Assembly (NCBI RefSeq): GCF_018128945.1
Contig: NZ_CP068393.1
Location: 496,001-560,000, forward strand
Direction of reading: 5' to 3'
From: Aristaeella hokkaidonensis
GTDB lineage: Bacteria > Bacillota > Clostridia > Christensenellales > Aristaeellaceae
DNA length: 64,000 nt
In this document: positions 16,233-24,812 of the stretch, one piece after another
How the letters are laid out: every line of letters starts with the position of its first letter
How positions within the stretch are numbered: position 1 is the stretch's first letter
Program-made: the position numbers and the translations under genes
Notes under the pieces: model-generated
The model's input: only the letters and a program-made list of their open reading frames with translations
Databases searched by the model: none
Told to the model about the DNA's origin: nothing

Positions 16233-17668
16233 TCGTACTGTGGATTATGCTGGGACTGATCGGCCTGCTGTTGGTTCTGCTGCTGGCCGCGGTGATCCGC
16301 ACCCTGCTGATTCCGGGAAAGCAGTCCACCTACCGGCCGGATCCGGATCCGGAACGGGCGGAAAGCTATGCCCGGAAGCTTGCCGACATGGTCCGGTATG
16401 AGACGGTGTCCGTGCCCGGAGAAGATCAGCGGGAGAAGTTCCTGGGCTTCCATAAGGTGCTGGAGGAGCTGTTCCCCCTGGTGCACCGGGAACTTGAAAA
16501 GACGGAGATTGACGGCAACCTTCTGTTTTACTGGAAGGGGCAGAAAAGCGACCGCCCGCTGGTGCTGATGAGCCATCAGGACGTGGTACCCGCGGAAGGC
16601 ACCTGGGAACATGAACCTTTCTCCGGGGATATCGCAGACGGCAAAGTCTGGGGCCGGGGAGCCTCTGACACAAAGTGTTCGGTAATGGCCTTCTTCCAGG
16701 CGGTGGAAGAGCTGCTGGCAGAAGGATATGTTCCGGCACAGGACGTGTACCTGTCCTCCTCCTGCACGGAGGAATGGGGCGGAGACGGATGCCCGAAGCT
16801 GGTGGCCGAGCTGGAAAGACGCGGGGTGAAACCGTATCTGGTCTGCGATGAAGGCGGCGGCATCATTACCGAACCCATCGGCGGTATTCACGGCAACTTT
16901 GCCATGGTGGGCGTGTTTGAAAAAGGCAAGGCGGACGTGCGCTTCACCGCCAGATCCGGCGGGGGCCATGCCAGTGCTCCGCCTGCTCATTCCCCGGTGG
17001 CAAGGCTGGCTGCCTTTGTGAACGAGATTGAGACACATCCCGTTTTCCGGCGGAAGATGCCGAAGGAAGTGGCGGCAATGTTTGAAACGCTGGCACCCTA
17101 TGCGGGCTTTCCGCTGAAGCTTGTGCTTTCCAACCTGTGGCTGTTCCGGCCGATTCTGCTGAAGGTGCTGCCCATGATCAGCGCGCAGGCGGGCGCTATG
17201 ATCCGCACCACCATGGCGTTTACCCAGATGAGCGGATCCGACGCCTGCAACGTGCTGCCCCAGGAGGCGAGCGTTTCCGCAAACATGCGGTTTATTCCGC
17301 ACCAGGGCATGGAAGAAAGCCTGGGGATTGTCCGGAAGCTGGCGGAAAAGCACGGGCTGGATATGGAAGTGCTGGCAGCCAATGATTACACAGAGCCGGT
17401 GGATATCCAGGGAGAAGCCTTCCGGACAGTACAGCGCGTGATTGCGGAAACTTTCCCGGGCTGTGCCGGAAGCCCCTATGTGATGACAGGCGCCACGGAT
17501 TCCCGGTTCTATCAGAAGATCTGTGACAACGTGGTGCGGTTTGCTCCGGTAATCTACGGACCGGAACAGATGAAGGGTATGCATGGAGTCAATGAAAATA
17601 TTGAGTATAATTGCTTACCGGGAGCAGTGGACTATTACCGAAATCTGATAAAGTCTGCAGGCAAATGA
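16229..17668 (+). CDS. M20 family metallopeptidase with an N-terminal membrane anchor
   Basis: A 479-residue di-zinc peptidase. Residues 3-29 are a hydrophobic anchor. Zinc and catalytic residues are visible: His116 and Asp118 in MSHQDVVP, bridging Asp147 in GRGASDTK, the Glu181-Glu182 pair in SCTEEWGGDG, and a C-terminal MHGVNENI histidine. M20 enzymes cleave dipeptides or N-acyl amino acids. Its start overlaps the preceding membrane-protein gene, so it is coupled to the putative transporter pair and may process what they move. A hairpin array begins 4 bp after the stop. Confidence 0.88.
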   Translation: MIVLWIMLGLIGLLLVLLLAAVIRTLLIPGKQSTYRPDPDPERAESYARKLADMVRYETVSVPGEDQREKFLGFHKVLEELFPLVHRELEKTEIDGNLLFYWKGQKSDRPLVLMSHQDVVPAEGTWEHEPFSGDIADGKVWGRGASDTKCSVMAFFQAVEELLAEGYVPAQDVYLSSSCTEEWGGDGCPKLVAELERRGVKPYLVCDEGGGIITEPIGGIHGNFAMVGVFEKGKADVRFTARSGGGHASAPPAHSPVARLAAFVNEIETHPVFRRKMPKEVAAMFETLAPYAGFPLKLVLSNLWLFRPILLKVLPMISAQAGAMIRTTMAFTQMSGSDACNVLPQEASVSANMRFIPHQGMEESLGIVRKLAEKHGLDMEVLAANDYTEPVDIQGEAFRTVQRVIAETFPGCAGSPYVMTGATDSRFYQKICDNVVRFAPVIYGPEQMKGMHGVNENIEYNCLPGAVDYYRNLIKSAGK

Positions 17669-17671
17669 AAT

Positions 17672-17756
17672 AAATTCACTTCGTGAATTTGTGAAATATG
17701 GCTTCGCTATATGAAATACCGGCCTTCGGCCAATGTGAAATGTTTGCTTCGCAAAC
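17672..17756. repeat. Tandem hairpin array 1 (four hairpins with TTC loops)
   Basis: Four hairpins in a row, each with a 3-nt TTC loop closed by C-G: 17672-17690 (AAATTCAC/GTGAATTT), 17696-17712, 17721-17731 (GGCC/GGCC) and 17742-17756 (GTTTGC/GCAAAC). The spacers share the motif (T)GTGAAAT or TGAAATA. It begins 4 bp after the peptidase stop. There is no U-tract, so it is not a plain terminator. Possible roles include 3' end protection or a mobile repeat. Confidence 0.75.
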
Positions 17757-17839
17757 GTTGTATTTACTTTTAATTCGGATTGCAAGGTATCCGGGCAATA
17801 TGGTAATATGACGGGGAAAATACAAGGAGGAATAAAGAA

Positions 17840-18763
17840 ATGAAGCATAACGGAGTGTGTTTCAGGCTGATCGCGATCGTGCTGGTGCTGATGCTGGTGT
17901 TTTCCTGCGGGAATGTGCTGGCAGAAGAAGGGGATTCCTCCTGCCCGGCAGCTGAATCCGAAACCGTGGCAACGCTGCTGAAGGTGCCGGATTTCAAATT
18001 CTTTGTTCGTGAAAACGGAATCGGCAAGGGTTCCTGCCCCATCTATACTGCCCCTTCGGAGGATTCCATCCGGCTGGCTGACGGGAAAGCGGCCTGCAAC
18101 GTGGAAACCGAAATCAGCGTGGGCGGGTATGTGGACAGCTGGCTGATGGTCCGCTGCGAATTGAAGGATGGGAGAGCCCGTGTGGGTTATATTCCGCCGA
18201 AGTACTGCAAACCCCTGAAGGCGAATATTTCCAGGCTGACACTCGTCAGCATTCCTGTAAAACTGGCGCAAAGTATTGATATCACGGATAATCCACGTTC
18301 CAACACCACACCTTTCGGGACGCTGCAGAAGGGAACGGAAATTACCATACTCGGCAAATATACCTATACCGGCAACTGGTGGTATGTGGAAACCAAGCTG
18401 AACGACAGGCTGACCCGTGGTTTTATTGATCGTGACTGGGCGGCGCTGAAGATTGACGGCAAGGTTTATACCGGTAATGAGGAGCTGGGTTTCCCGGCAG
18501 TTTCTCCGATGAACACCACAAAAACCGGCATGATTACTGTTAACGGCAACTCTGATGAGGCCATGATCGTGCGGAGAAGGTCGGATCCGGAATCCAGCAT
18601 GGTGGCCCGGGTCTACGGAGGCGATAGTTATCCCTGCTACACAGAGGAAATTGGTTCTACGGAGAAGACCTGGTATTACATCTGGGTGGACGGCGTATGG
18701 GGATGGATCTCATCCGGCCATTCGCAGTACACGGCGAACGACGAAATCACGGACCTGGATTAA
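17840..18763 (+). CDS. Exported protein with three SH3-like domains
   Basis: A 307-residue protein with a signal peptide (hydrophobic core at about 9-24, cleavage near NVLA-EE; the LVFSC segment is a poor lipobox). Three bacterial SH3-like modules follow, at about 55-125, 135-200 and 220-300, the last two with the pattern WYVETKLN and [14 protein letters not shown]. Such domains bind wall peptides or other extracellular ligands; there is no enzyme domain. AAGGAGGAA lies 10 bp before the ATG. The fumarase gene follows 20 bp later, perhaps by chance. Confidence 0.75.
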   Translation: MKHNGVCFRLIAIVLVLMLVFSCGNVLAEEGDSSCPAAESETVATLLKVPDFKFFVRENGIGKGSCPIYTAPSEDSIRLADGKAACNVETEISVGGYVDSWLMVRCELKDGRARVGYIPPKYCKPLKANISRLTLVSIPVKLAQSIDITDNPRSNTTPFGTLQKGTEITILGKYTYTGNWWYVETKLNDRLTRGFIDRDWAALKIDGKVYTGNEELGFPAVSPMNTTKTGMITVNGNSDEAMIVRRRSDPESSMVARVYGGDSYPCYTEEIGSTEKTWYYIWVDGVWGWISSGHSQYTANDEITDLD

Positions 18764-18783
18764 ACGATAAGGACAGGAACAGC

Positions 18784-20157
18784 ATGACGTACAGAACAGA
18801 ACACGATTCCATGGGTGAGGTTCGCGTTCCTGCGGACCGGTACTGGGGAGCACAGACAGAGCGGAGCCGGAACAATTTTCCGATCGGCGCCGGACGGGAA
18901 AACATGCCGGAGGAAATTATCCGGGCTTTTGCCGTGCTGAAAAAGGCAGCGGCACTGGCAAACCGGGAACTGAAGCCGGCAAAAATGACGGCGGAAAAGT
19001 GCGACGCGATCCGGCAGGCGGCTGAGGAAATCCTGGCCGGCAAACTGGACGGGCATTTTCCGCTGGTGGTCTGGCAGACGGGCTCCGGTACCCAGAGCAA
19101 CATGAACATGAATGAAGTCATCGCGAACCGGGGGAATGAGATCGCAGGGCAGAAGCTGCTGCACCCCAACGATGACGTGAATATGAGCCAGTCCTCCAAC
19201 GATACTTTCCCCACGGCGATGCATATTGCCGCGGCAGAAGCCATGGAGCGGACAGGCGCGGCTCTGACCCGGCTGAAGGATGAACTGATCAGGCTGGAGA
19301 AGGAAAACGCCAATGTGCTCAAGTGCGGCCGCACACATCTGCAGGACGCGACGCCGATCCTGTTCTCCCAGGAGATTTCCGGCTGGCGATCCAGCCTGGA
19401 AAAGGATGAGGAACTGCTGAAGATGGCGGAGAAACCGCTGCTTTCACTGGCCCTGGGCGGAACGGCTGTTGGTACCGGACTGAATGCTCCGGCGGGCTTT
19501 GGCAGCCTTTCTGCTGCGAAGATTGCGGAAGAAACCGGACTGCCCTTTGTGACAGCGGAAAACAAGTTCCATGCCCTGACATCCAAGGATGAAATGGTGT
19601 TTGCCCACGGTGCACTGAAGGCGCTGGCGGCGGACCTGATGAAGATTGCCAATGATGTCCGGTGGCTGGCCAGCGGCCCGCGGCTGGGACTGGGCGAGAT
19701 TACAATTCCGGAGAATGAGCCGGGATCTTCCATCATGCCGGGCAAGGTGAATCCTACCCAGTGTGAGCAGGTGACCATGGTGGCGGCACAGGTGATGGGC
19801 AATGACGTGACAGTCGGCATTGCGGCCAGCCAGGGCAACTTTGAACTGAACGTATTCATGCCGGTATGCGCCTACAACTTCCTGCAGAGCGCACGGCTGC
19901 TGGCGGAGAGTATGGATTCCTTCCGGGAACGCTGTGTGAGCGGTATCCAGGCCAACCGGGAAAAGATGCAGGAGAATGTGGAGCGGTCCCTGATGCTGGT
20001 GACAGCCCTGTCTCCGAAGATCGGCTATGAGAACGCGGCGAAGACCGCGCAGACAGCGCACAGGGAAGGGCTGAGCTTGCGTGAAGCGTGCGTTAAACTC
20101 GGCTTCCTGACGGAAGAAGAGTTTGACGCGGCATATCATCCGGAAGAAATGGTTTGA
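18784..20157 (+). CDS. fumC: Fumarate hydratase class II
   Basis: A 457-residue enzyme that interconverts fumarate and malate in the cytoplasm. The family signature [13 protein letters not shown] is intact, as are [17 protein letters not shown] and the substrate-binding [16 protein letters not shown]. The length equals that of the usual homotetrameric class II fumarases, which need no iron-sulfur cluster. The ATG at 18784 begins the conserved N-terminus ([13 protein letters not shown]) and follows AGGACAGGA; a longer frame from 18697 overlaps the SH3 gene and lacks homology. A heptamer repeat array begins just past its stop. Confidence 0.95.
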   Translation: MTYRTEHDSMGEVRVPADRYWGAQTERSRNNFPIGAGRENMPEEIIRAFAVLKKAAALANRELKPAKMTAEKCDAIRQAAEEILAGKLDGHFPLVVWQTGSGTQSNMNMNEVIANRGNEIAGQKLLHPNDDVNMSQSSNDTFPTAMHIAAAEAMERTGAALTRLKDELIRLEKENANVLKCGRTHLQDATPILFSQEISGWRSSLEKDEELLKMAEKPLLSLALGGTAVGTGLNAPAGFGSLSAAKIAEETGLPFVTAENKFHALTSKDEMVFAHGALKALAADLMKIANDVRWLASGPRLGLGEITIPENEPGSSIMPGKVNPTQCEQVTMVAAQVMGNDVTVGIAASQGNFELNVFMPVCAYNFLQSARLLAESMDSFRERCVSGIQANREKMQENVERSLMLVTALSPKIGYENAAKTAQTAHREGLSLREACVKLGFLTEEEFDAAYHPEEMV

Positions 20158-20160
20158 ATG

Positions 20161-20195
20161 AGGTAGGAGGTAGGAGGTAGGAGGTAGGAAGTGGG
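20161..20195. repeat. Heptanucleotide tandem repeat (AGGTAGG)
   Basis: Four perfect AGGTAGG units and a fifth degenerate one (AAGTGGG) begin 3 bp past the fumC stop and end at an in-frame ATG (20196) of the AlaX gene. The repeat is purine-rich and resembles a ribosome site, so copy-number change could affect AlaX translation. Confidence 0.85.
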
Positions 20196-20231
20196 ATGTA
20201 TATCCTCCAGACTGCCTGCCAGCGATTGATA

Positions 20232-21428
20232 ATGACGGAAAGACTGTATTACGACGACGCATACCTGTGGGAATTTGAGGGGAAAGTCACGTCGATAAAG
20301 AACGGGACGCGGCCGGGAGAATGGGTAATTACCCTGGACCGGAGCGCTTTCTATCCGACTTCAGGCGGGCAGCCCTATGATACCGGTACGCTGACCTTCG
20401 GCAAGGTGACCGCGAAAGTCACGGACGTGGAAGTGGACGCAGACGGGGAAGTCGTTCATACGGTGGACAAGGAAATCCCCGTGGGTACTGCGGTGCGCGG
20501 AAAAATTGACGGCGCACGGCGTACGGATCATATGGAACAGCATGGCGGCGAGCATATGCTGGCCGGCGCCATCTGGGAAAAGCTTGAGGGGACGACGATC
20601 GGCCTGCACCTGGGCCAGGCGGAATCCACTATTGACGTTTCCCTGCCGGAAGGACGGACTCATCTGACAGAGGAAGAAATCCTCATGCTGGAAAACACGG
20701 TGAACGAACGCATCCGGATGGACGCGCCGATTCGCTGCTGGTTCCCGGATGAGGATGAACTGAAGCGCCTGCCGCTGCGCAAAGCGCCCACAGTGACGGA
20801 GCATGTACGGATTGTGGCCATGGGGGATTTCGAAATGGTCGCCTGCGGCGGCACTCATCCTTCCTCCACCGGAAGAATCGGACTGATTAAGATTCTTTCC
20901 GCCATTCCGGCCAAAGGAAAAGTCCGGGTGGCTTTCGTATGCGGCGGCCGCGCAGTGAGTTTATTCCAGACCTATATGCGCTATGCTGACAAGGCCGGGG
21001 CTGCATTGAGCTGTCCGGTGGACAAGCTGTCCTCAGCGGCCAGCGACCTGAAATACAGACTGTCAGAAGCGGAAAAACGGGCCAACCGGCTGGAGACCAA
21101 GGAGATCCTGGCATCCATGATGGAAGCCGGAAACACAGAAGACCTGCCGGGCGTAACGCTGTGCGTGCTGACCATGCCGGAGACTGACGGAAGGGCCGTG
21201 ACAGCGGCGGTATCTGAGTATATTTCCGCCAAGGGCAGGGCCCTGCTCCTGTGCGCCGGAGAACGGCTGACCTTTGCCCGGTCGGCGGATGTGAAGATAG
21301 ATATGAATGACCTGATCAAGCGGGTTGCCCGGGGCGGCGGCAGGCCGGATATGGCCAGCGGCGCAGGAATTCCGGAGTGTGTATCCGTGGCACGGAAGAT
21401 CCTGATGACGGAGGGAATCAGCAAATGA
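20232..21428 (+). CDS. Alanyl-tRNA editing protein AlaX, long form with DHHA1 domain
   Basis: A 398-residue free-standing editing factor that removes wrongly attached amino acids (mainly Ser or Gly) from tRNA-Ala. The zinc ligands are visible as His104-xxx-His108 in MEQHGGEHML and Cys-xxx-His in ACGGTHPSSTG near residue 205. The C-terminal 150 residues are a DHHA1 domain ending in RGGGRPDMASGAG. The ATG at 20232 begins the conserved MTERLYYDDAYL but has no clear ribosome site; an in-frame ATG at 20196 directly after the heptamer repeat is an alternative. An 80-residue gene is coupled behind it. Confidence 0.9.
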   Translation: MTERLYYDDAYLWEFEGKVTSIKNGTRPGEWVITLDRSAFYPTSGGQPYDTGTLTFGKVTAKVTDVEVDADGEVVHTVDKEIPVGTAVRGKIDGARRTDHMEQHGGEHMLAGAIWEKLEGTTIGLHLGQAESTIDVSLPEGRTHLTEEEILMLENTVNERIRMDAPIRCWFPDEDELKRLPLRKAPTVTEHVRIVAMGDFEMVACGGTHPSSTGRIGLIKILSAIPAKGKVRVAFVCGGRAVSLFQTYMRYADKAGAALSCPVDKLSSAASDLKYRLSEAEKRANRLETKEILASMMEAGNTEDLPGVTLCVLTMPETDGRAVTAAVSEYISAKGRALLLCAGERLTFARSADVKIDMNDLIKRVARGGGRPDMASGAGIPECVSVARKILMTEGISK

Positions 21429-21667
21429 CAGAAGAAAAAGACCTGATCCGGATCCGCTGGCATGTGGACCGTACACAGGATCCGGCAATGTACATGTTGA
21501 TCTGCCTTCATCCGGACTATCCGAACCTGCAGGTGAGCGTTTCCTCCGGCGAGGTGACCGAGCGGGTAGCCAAGGCAAAGCTGATGCAGGAAATGTTTGA
21601 ACTTGGAGAAAAGCTGGGAATCGAGCCCAGAAGGCTCCGGTTCAAGATTAACGGAATTGAAGAGTAA
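21425..21667 (+). CDS. Small uncharacterised protein coupled to AlaX
   Basis: An 80-residue soluble protein whose ATG overlaps the AlaX stop as ATGA, so it is translated with AlaX. The C-terminal half (RVAKAKLMQEMFELGEKLGI, then EPRRLRFKI) has a faint resemblance to the end of hydrogenase delta-type (MvhD) subunits, but it has no cysteine cluster and I do not assign it there. A role with AlaX is inferred only from the coupling. A strong terminator follows. Confidence 0.65.
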   Translation: MTEEKDLIRIRWHVDRTQDPAMYMLICLHPDYPNLQVSVSSGEVTERVAKAKLMQEMFELGEKLGIEPRRLRFKINGIEE

Positions 21668-21671
21668 AAGA

Positions 21672-21701
21672 AAACGGCTGCTTCCACAGAAGCAGCCGTT
21701 T
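21672..21701. terminator. Bidirectional intrinsic terminator between the AlaX operon and secG
   Basis: A perfect 13-bp stem (21672-21684 with 21689-21701, 4-nt loop). On the minus strand it is followed by TTTTCTTTTA, giving a strong terminator for secG; on the plus strand the T-run is short. Confidence 0.85.
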
Positions 21702-21715
21702 AAATAACAATTGAA

Positions 21716-21943
21716 TTACTTGATGACCAGCATGAGCAAGCTCAGCACAACGAAAATCGCGGCAGCGATCTTGGTGCACAGGGCAAGCTTGGCCTCGAAG
21801 GTCTTGGCCTTGGACTTGCTGAGATAGCTGTTGGACTGGCCGGTGATGGCACTGATGCCGCCTTCTTCAGAAGACTGCATAAGAACGGAAACGATCATAA
21901 AAAGCGCTGCGATGATCAGCACGATAGAAATAACAGTAGCCAT
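21716..21943 (-). CDS. secG: Preprotein translocase subunit SecG
   Basis: A 75-residue protein with two hydrophobic segments (about 2-24 and 52-73) joined by a Ser/Gly loop with the conserved MQSSEEGGISAITG. It is the small subunit of the SecYEG channel in the cytoplasmic membrane. The ATG at 21943 follows CGAGGAGG; a longer frame up to 22006 has no ribosome site. It lies alone between terminators, without the rnr-smpB genes that often follow it. Confidence 0.92.
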   Translation of the reverse strand: MATVISIVLIIAALFMIVSVLMQSSEEGGISAITGQSNSYLSKSKAKTFEAKLALCTKIAAAIFVVLSLLMLVIK

Positions 21944-22008
21944 AAGAACAAAACCTCCTCGATAAATCAGCCCGCATATCATAACATAAGGGATTAACGA
22001 TGTCAATG

Positions 22009-22039
22009 AAAAACAGAATTCTTGATGAATTCTGTTTTT
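22009..22039. terminator. Terminator-like hairpin between the GntR gene and secG
   Basis: AAAAACAGAATTC (22009-22021) and GAATTCTGTTTTT (22027-22039) form a perfect 13-bp AT-rich stem with a 5-nt loop, with A/T tracts built into the stem ends. On the minus strand it would end the FCD-type GntR transcript before secG. Confidence 0.6.
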
Positions 22040-22042
22040 TCA

Positions 22043-22143
22043 AATTCACAATTCATAATTCATAATTCATAATGATGTGTGTTTTCCTATGTGATGGAAA
22101 AACCAAATACAATTCTGAACTCTGAATTCTTAATTCTGAATTA
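22043..22143. repeat. Pair of heptanucleotide repeat arrays
   Basis: The left array (22043-22070) has units AATTCAC and three AATTCAT, followed by AATGATGTGTGTT, which also follows the array at 39593-39620. The right array (22111-22143) has AATTCTG, AACTCTG, AATTCTT, AATTCTG and AATTA, and abuts the GntR stop codon at 22144. Confidence 0.8.
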
Positions 22144-22830
22144 TTACAGTTCCCGATTCTGCTTCCTGGCAGCCAGGGCGGTGAGGCAGCATTCCTTGCT
22201 GCGCTCAATGTGGTGCTTCATCAGGGTTTCGAAAGCGGGCAGATCCTTCTGCTCCACCAGGTCCACCAGCTTGTGATGCTCCGCATTGGCGTCGGACCGG
22301 CGGTCCTCCTGACGGATGGCCATGGCGGAGAAGCGGCGGATGTATTCATCCTGACCTTCAATGACCCGCAGGATGCGGTTCTTTCCGGAAATGGAAGTCA
22401 GCCGGGTATGGAAGTCACGGGCGATGGGGGAGAGGTTCTCCACATCGTTCTTCGCATCCAGCTCGTCCATCCTGGCAAGCATTTCCCGCAGCTCGGCAAT
22501 GTCTTCCGCCGTAGCGTTGGCGATAATGTCCGGCAGCGTCAGCATTTCCAGACTGTTGCGGATGGTGTAGATCTGCTCCACGTCATCGGCGGTAAAGGCG
22601 TGCACAATAACGCCCCGGCGCATGACGTATTCTACGAGACCGTCCCGTTCCAGCTTCCGCAGGGCTTCTCTCAGCGGCGTGCGGGAAATGTGAAGACGAT
22701 CGGCGTAATCTGTTTCGACGATCCGTTCACCGGCGGGAATCTCACCGGTAATAATGGCCTTTTTCAGCACTTCGTAAGCGATTTCCCGAATGGGCCGGCT
22801 TTCCATCATAGGCTGGAATGACAGGGACAT
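22144..22830 (-). CDS. GntR family regulator, FadR/FCD subfamily
   Basis: A 228-residue regulator with an N-terminal winged helix (RIVETDYADRLHISRTPLREA) and a C-terminal all-helical FCD ligand domain with the metal-binding pattern of Asp and His residues (DFHTRLTSISG, then the HH near the end in EHHKLVDLVEQ). FCD regulators sense small organic acids. A GAGGAGGAA site precedes the ATG. A palindrome of the FCD type covers its own promoter, indicating autoregulation; other targets, including divergent murB, are uncertain. Confidence 0.9.
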   Translation of the reverse strand: MSLSFQPMMESRPIREIAYEVLKKAIITGEIPAGERIVETDYADRLHISRTPLREALRKLERDGLVEYVMRRGVIVHAFTADDVEQIYTIRNSLEMLTLPDIIANATAEDIAELREMLARMDELDAKNDVENLSPIARDFHTRLTSISGKNRILRVIEGQDEYIRRFSAMAIRQEDRRSDANAEHHKLVDLVEQKDLPAFETLMKHHIERSKECCLTALAARKQNREL

Positions 22831-22866
22831 GCTCTTTCCTCCTCATCAATAAGTACAGAATTTTTT

Positions 22867-22910
22867 CTGCACTTTGTATACAAATTACAGCAAAAAAACA
22901 ATTTTGTCAA
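22867..22910 (-). promoter_or_regulatory. Promoter and operator of the FCD-type GntR gene
   Basis: On the minus strand TTGACA (22905-22910), 17 bp, and a weak -10 TAATTT (22882-22887). The perfect 12-bp palindrome TTTGTATACAAA (22873-22884) overlaps the -10 box, and dyad symmetry extends as CTG...CAG over 22867-22890. Several FCD-GntR regulators are known to bind a TTGTATACAA core, so autorepression is likely. Confidence 0.7.
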
Positions 22911-22914
22911 TAAG

Positions 22915-22944
22915 TTGCAGAGAAAGGGATAAAAACGGTATAAT
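22915..22944 (+). promoter_or_regulatory. Probable promoter of the murB-rapZ-whiA operon
   Basis: A perfect -10 box TATAAT at 22939-22944 with a weak -35 (TTGCAG, 22915-22920) 18 bp upstream. The start codon of murB is 91 bp downstream. The operator of the divergent GntR gene lies 25-50 bp upstream of this -35. Confidence 0.6.
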
Positions 22945-23034
22945 AATACGTTAAATTTATTTCCTGATTCTTTGATCAGAAAGCATATTTACTGAGATTA
23001 CTGTTGCCGAAAGGGCAATGAAGGAGCGGGATAC

Positions 23035-23913
23035 ATGTTCGAGAAGTTCAACGCACTGGTGAATGAGCCGATGAGTGCGCACACGACGCTGAAGCTCGGC
23101 GGGCCGGCAGATTATATGGTTTTCCCCCATGACGAGGAAGAGATTGCCGCTTTGTTTGCCGAGGCTTGTGCAAACAACGTCCCGGTGACAGTGATCGGAC
23201 ACGGAAGCAATCTGCTGGTGCGGGACGGCGGTATCCGCGGCCTGGTGATCTGTATTGGAAAGAACATGCGCCAGATTACCCGGGAGGGCAACATCATCCG
23301 CGCACAGGCCGGTGCAATGCTGGGCACTGTGGCGATGGAAGCAGCGGAAGCCGGACTGCGGGGGCTGGAATTTGCTTCCGGGATTCCCGGTACCGTGGGC
23401 GGCGGCGTGACCATGAACGCCGGCGCATATTGCGGAGAGATTGTGCAGGTAGTAAAGGAAGTACACGGTATTTATCCGGACGGCAGGAAGATCTGCCTGA
23501 GCCGGGAAGAAATGGACTTCGGCTATCGTCATTCTGTTGTAATGGAAAAAGGCTTTATCGTTACGGAAGCCGTTTTTGAACTGGAACCCGGTGATCCGGC
23601 TGTGATCCGCGCGAGGATGTCTGAGCTGAACGCGAAACGCGCTGAAAAACAACCGCTGGACCTGCCCAGTGCCGGCAGCACATTCAAACGCCCTGAAGGA
23701 TATTACGCTTCAGCACTGATTGATCAGTGCGGCCTGAAGGGATACAGCATCGGCGGGGCGCGGGTGAGCGAGAAACATGCCGGCTTCCTGGTGAATACCG
23801 GTAAAAGCAGCAAGGATTTCCTGAATCTGATGCAAAAGGTGCAGGATATAGTGGAAGAAAGGGCTGGTGTCCGGCTGGAGCCGGAGATCAGGATAATCGG
23901 TACAGATTTATGA
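23035..23913 (+). CDS. murB: UDP-N-acetylmuramate dehydrogenase MurB
   Basis: A 292-residue FAD enzyme that reduces UDP-GlcNAc-enolpyruvate to UDP-MurNAc with NADPH, the second committed step of peptidoglycan synthesis. The FAD-binding segment IGHGSNLLVRDGGIRG, the GIPGTVGGGVTMNAGAYCGE loop, the catalytic serine in SAGSTFKRP and the C-terminal glutamate in LEPEIRI are all present. The length fits type II MurB of Firmicutes. GAAGGAGCG precedes the ATG. Its stop overlaps the rapZ start as ATGA. Confidence 0.96.
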   Translation: MFEKFNALVNEPMSAHTTLKLGGPADYMVFPHDEEEIAALFAEACANNVPVTVIGHGSNLLVRDGGIRGLVICIGKNMRQITREGNIIRAQAGAMLGTVAMEAAEAGLRGLEFASGIPGTVGGGVTMNAGAYCGEIVQVVKEVHGIYPDGRKICLSREEMDFGYRHSVVMEKGFIVTEAVFELEPGDPAVIRARMSELNAKRAEKQPLDLPSAGSTFKRPEGYYASALIDQCGLKGYSIGGARVSEKHAGFLVNTGKSSKDFLNLMQKVQDIVEERAGVRLEPEIRIIGTDL

Positions 23914-24812
23914 GATATATCATCGTCACAGGCCAGAGCGGAGCGGGCAAGACGGCCTGCGTCCGCTATCTGGAGGATAAGGGAAGCTTCTGCATGGATA
24001 ACATGCCGCCGATGATGCTTCCGAAACTGATCGAAGCCTTTGACACAACCCCGGTGAAGCACCAGACGGTGACGATCGCTGTGGACGTGCGCAGCGGCGA
24101 GTTTTTTGACGCCAACGCCGTGGCGAAAATGATCCGGGAACTGCGCCAGATGGGTCATCAGATTGAGCTGATCTTTATGGAGGCCAGCGACGAGACGCTG
24201 CTGGACCGCTACAAGGAGACGAGACGGGAACACCCCCTGTGCCAGGAAGGCCTGACCCTGATCGAGGCCATCGTGGAGGAACGCACCCGCCTGCAGCCGC
24301 TGCGGGAAACCGCCGGCTACGTGATTGATACCACGAATATGACTTCCCGGGCCATGAAGAAGGCGCTGGACAAGGCCCTGGGCGATCTGTCCGATACGGA
24401 ACCACCGATCCGGGCAGAAATTCTCAGCTTCGGTTTCAAAAGAGGCCTGCCGCGGCAGGCAGACCTGGTGGCGGACGTCCGCTTCCTGCCGAATCCCTTC
24501 TATATTGAAAACCTGTGCAGGCATTGCGGCCTGGATGAAGATGTGCGCAGCTTCGTGATGGATCATCCCACCACGCAGGAGTTTATGCGCCGGTATACGG
24601 AACTGCTGGATTTCCTGATTCCCCATTACCGGGAAGAGGGAAAGCGCCGGCTGGTGATCGCCATCGGCTGCACCGGCGGAGCCCACCGCTCTGTCGCCAT
24701 TGCCGAGGCGCTGGGACAGTACCTGCGGGAGCAGGGACTGCCGACAGAAATCAACCACAGGGACCTGCTGCTGGAGCAGGCACGCTGGACGACGCCGGTT
24801 GAGGAGGAATAA
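23910..24812 (+). CDS. rapZ: RNase adapter RapZ / YvcJ-type P-loop protein
   Basis: A 300-residue nucleotide-binding protein with Walker A GQSGAGKT at residues 8-15 and the conserved GCTGGAHRSV near residue 255. Family members bind nucleotides and, in proteobacteria, sense the cell-wall precursor GlcN6P; the Firmicutes form (YvcJ) is less understood. It is coupled on both sides: ATGA with murB and a 1-bp overlap with whiA. The gene usually between rapZ and whiA (yvcK) is absent here. Confidence 0.95.
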   Translation: MRYIIVTGQSGAGKTACVRYLEDKGSFCMDNMPPMMLPKLIEAFDTTPVKHQTVTIAVDVRSGEFFDANAVAKMIRELRQMGHQIELIFMEASDETLLDRYKETRREHPLCQEGLTLIEAIVEERTRLQPLRETAGYVIDTTNMTSRAMKKALDKALGDLSDTEPPIRAEILSFGFKRGLPRQADLVADVRFLPNPFYIENLCRHCGLDEDVRSFVMDHPTTQEFMRRYTELLDFLIPHYREEGKRRLVIAIGCTGGAHRSVAIAEALGQYLREQGLPTEINHRDLLLEQARWTTPVEEE

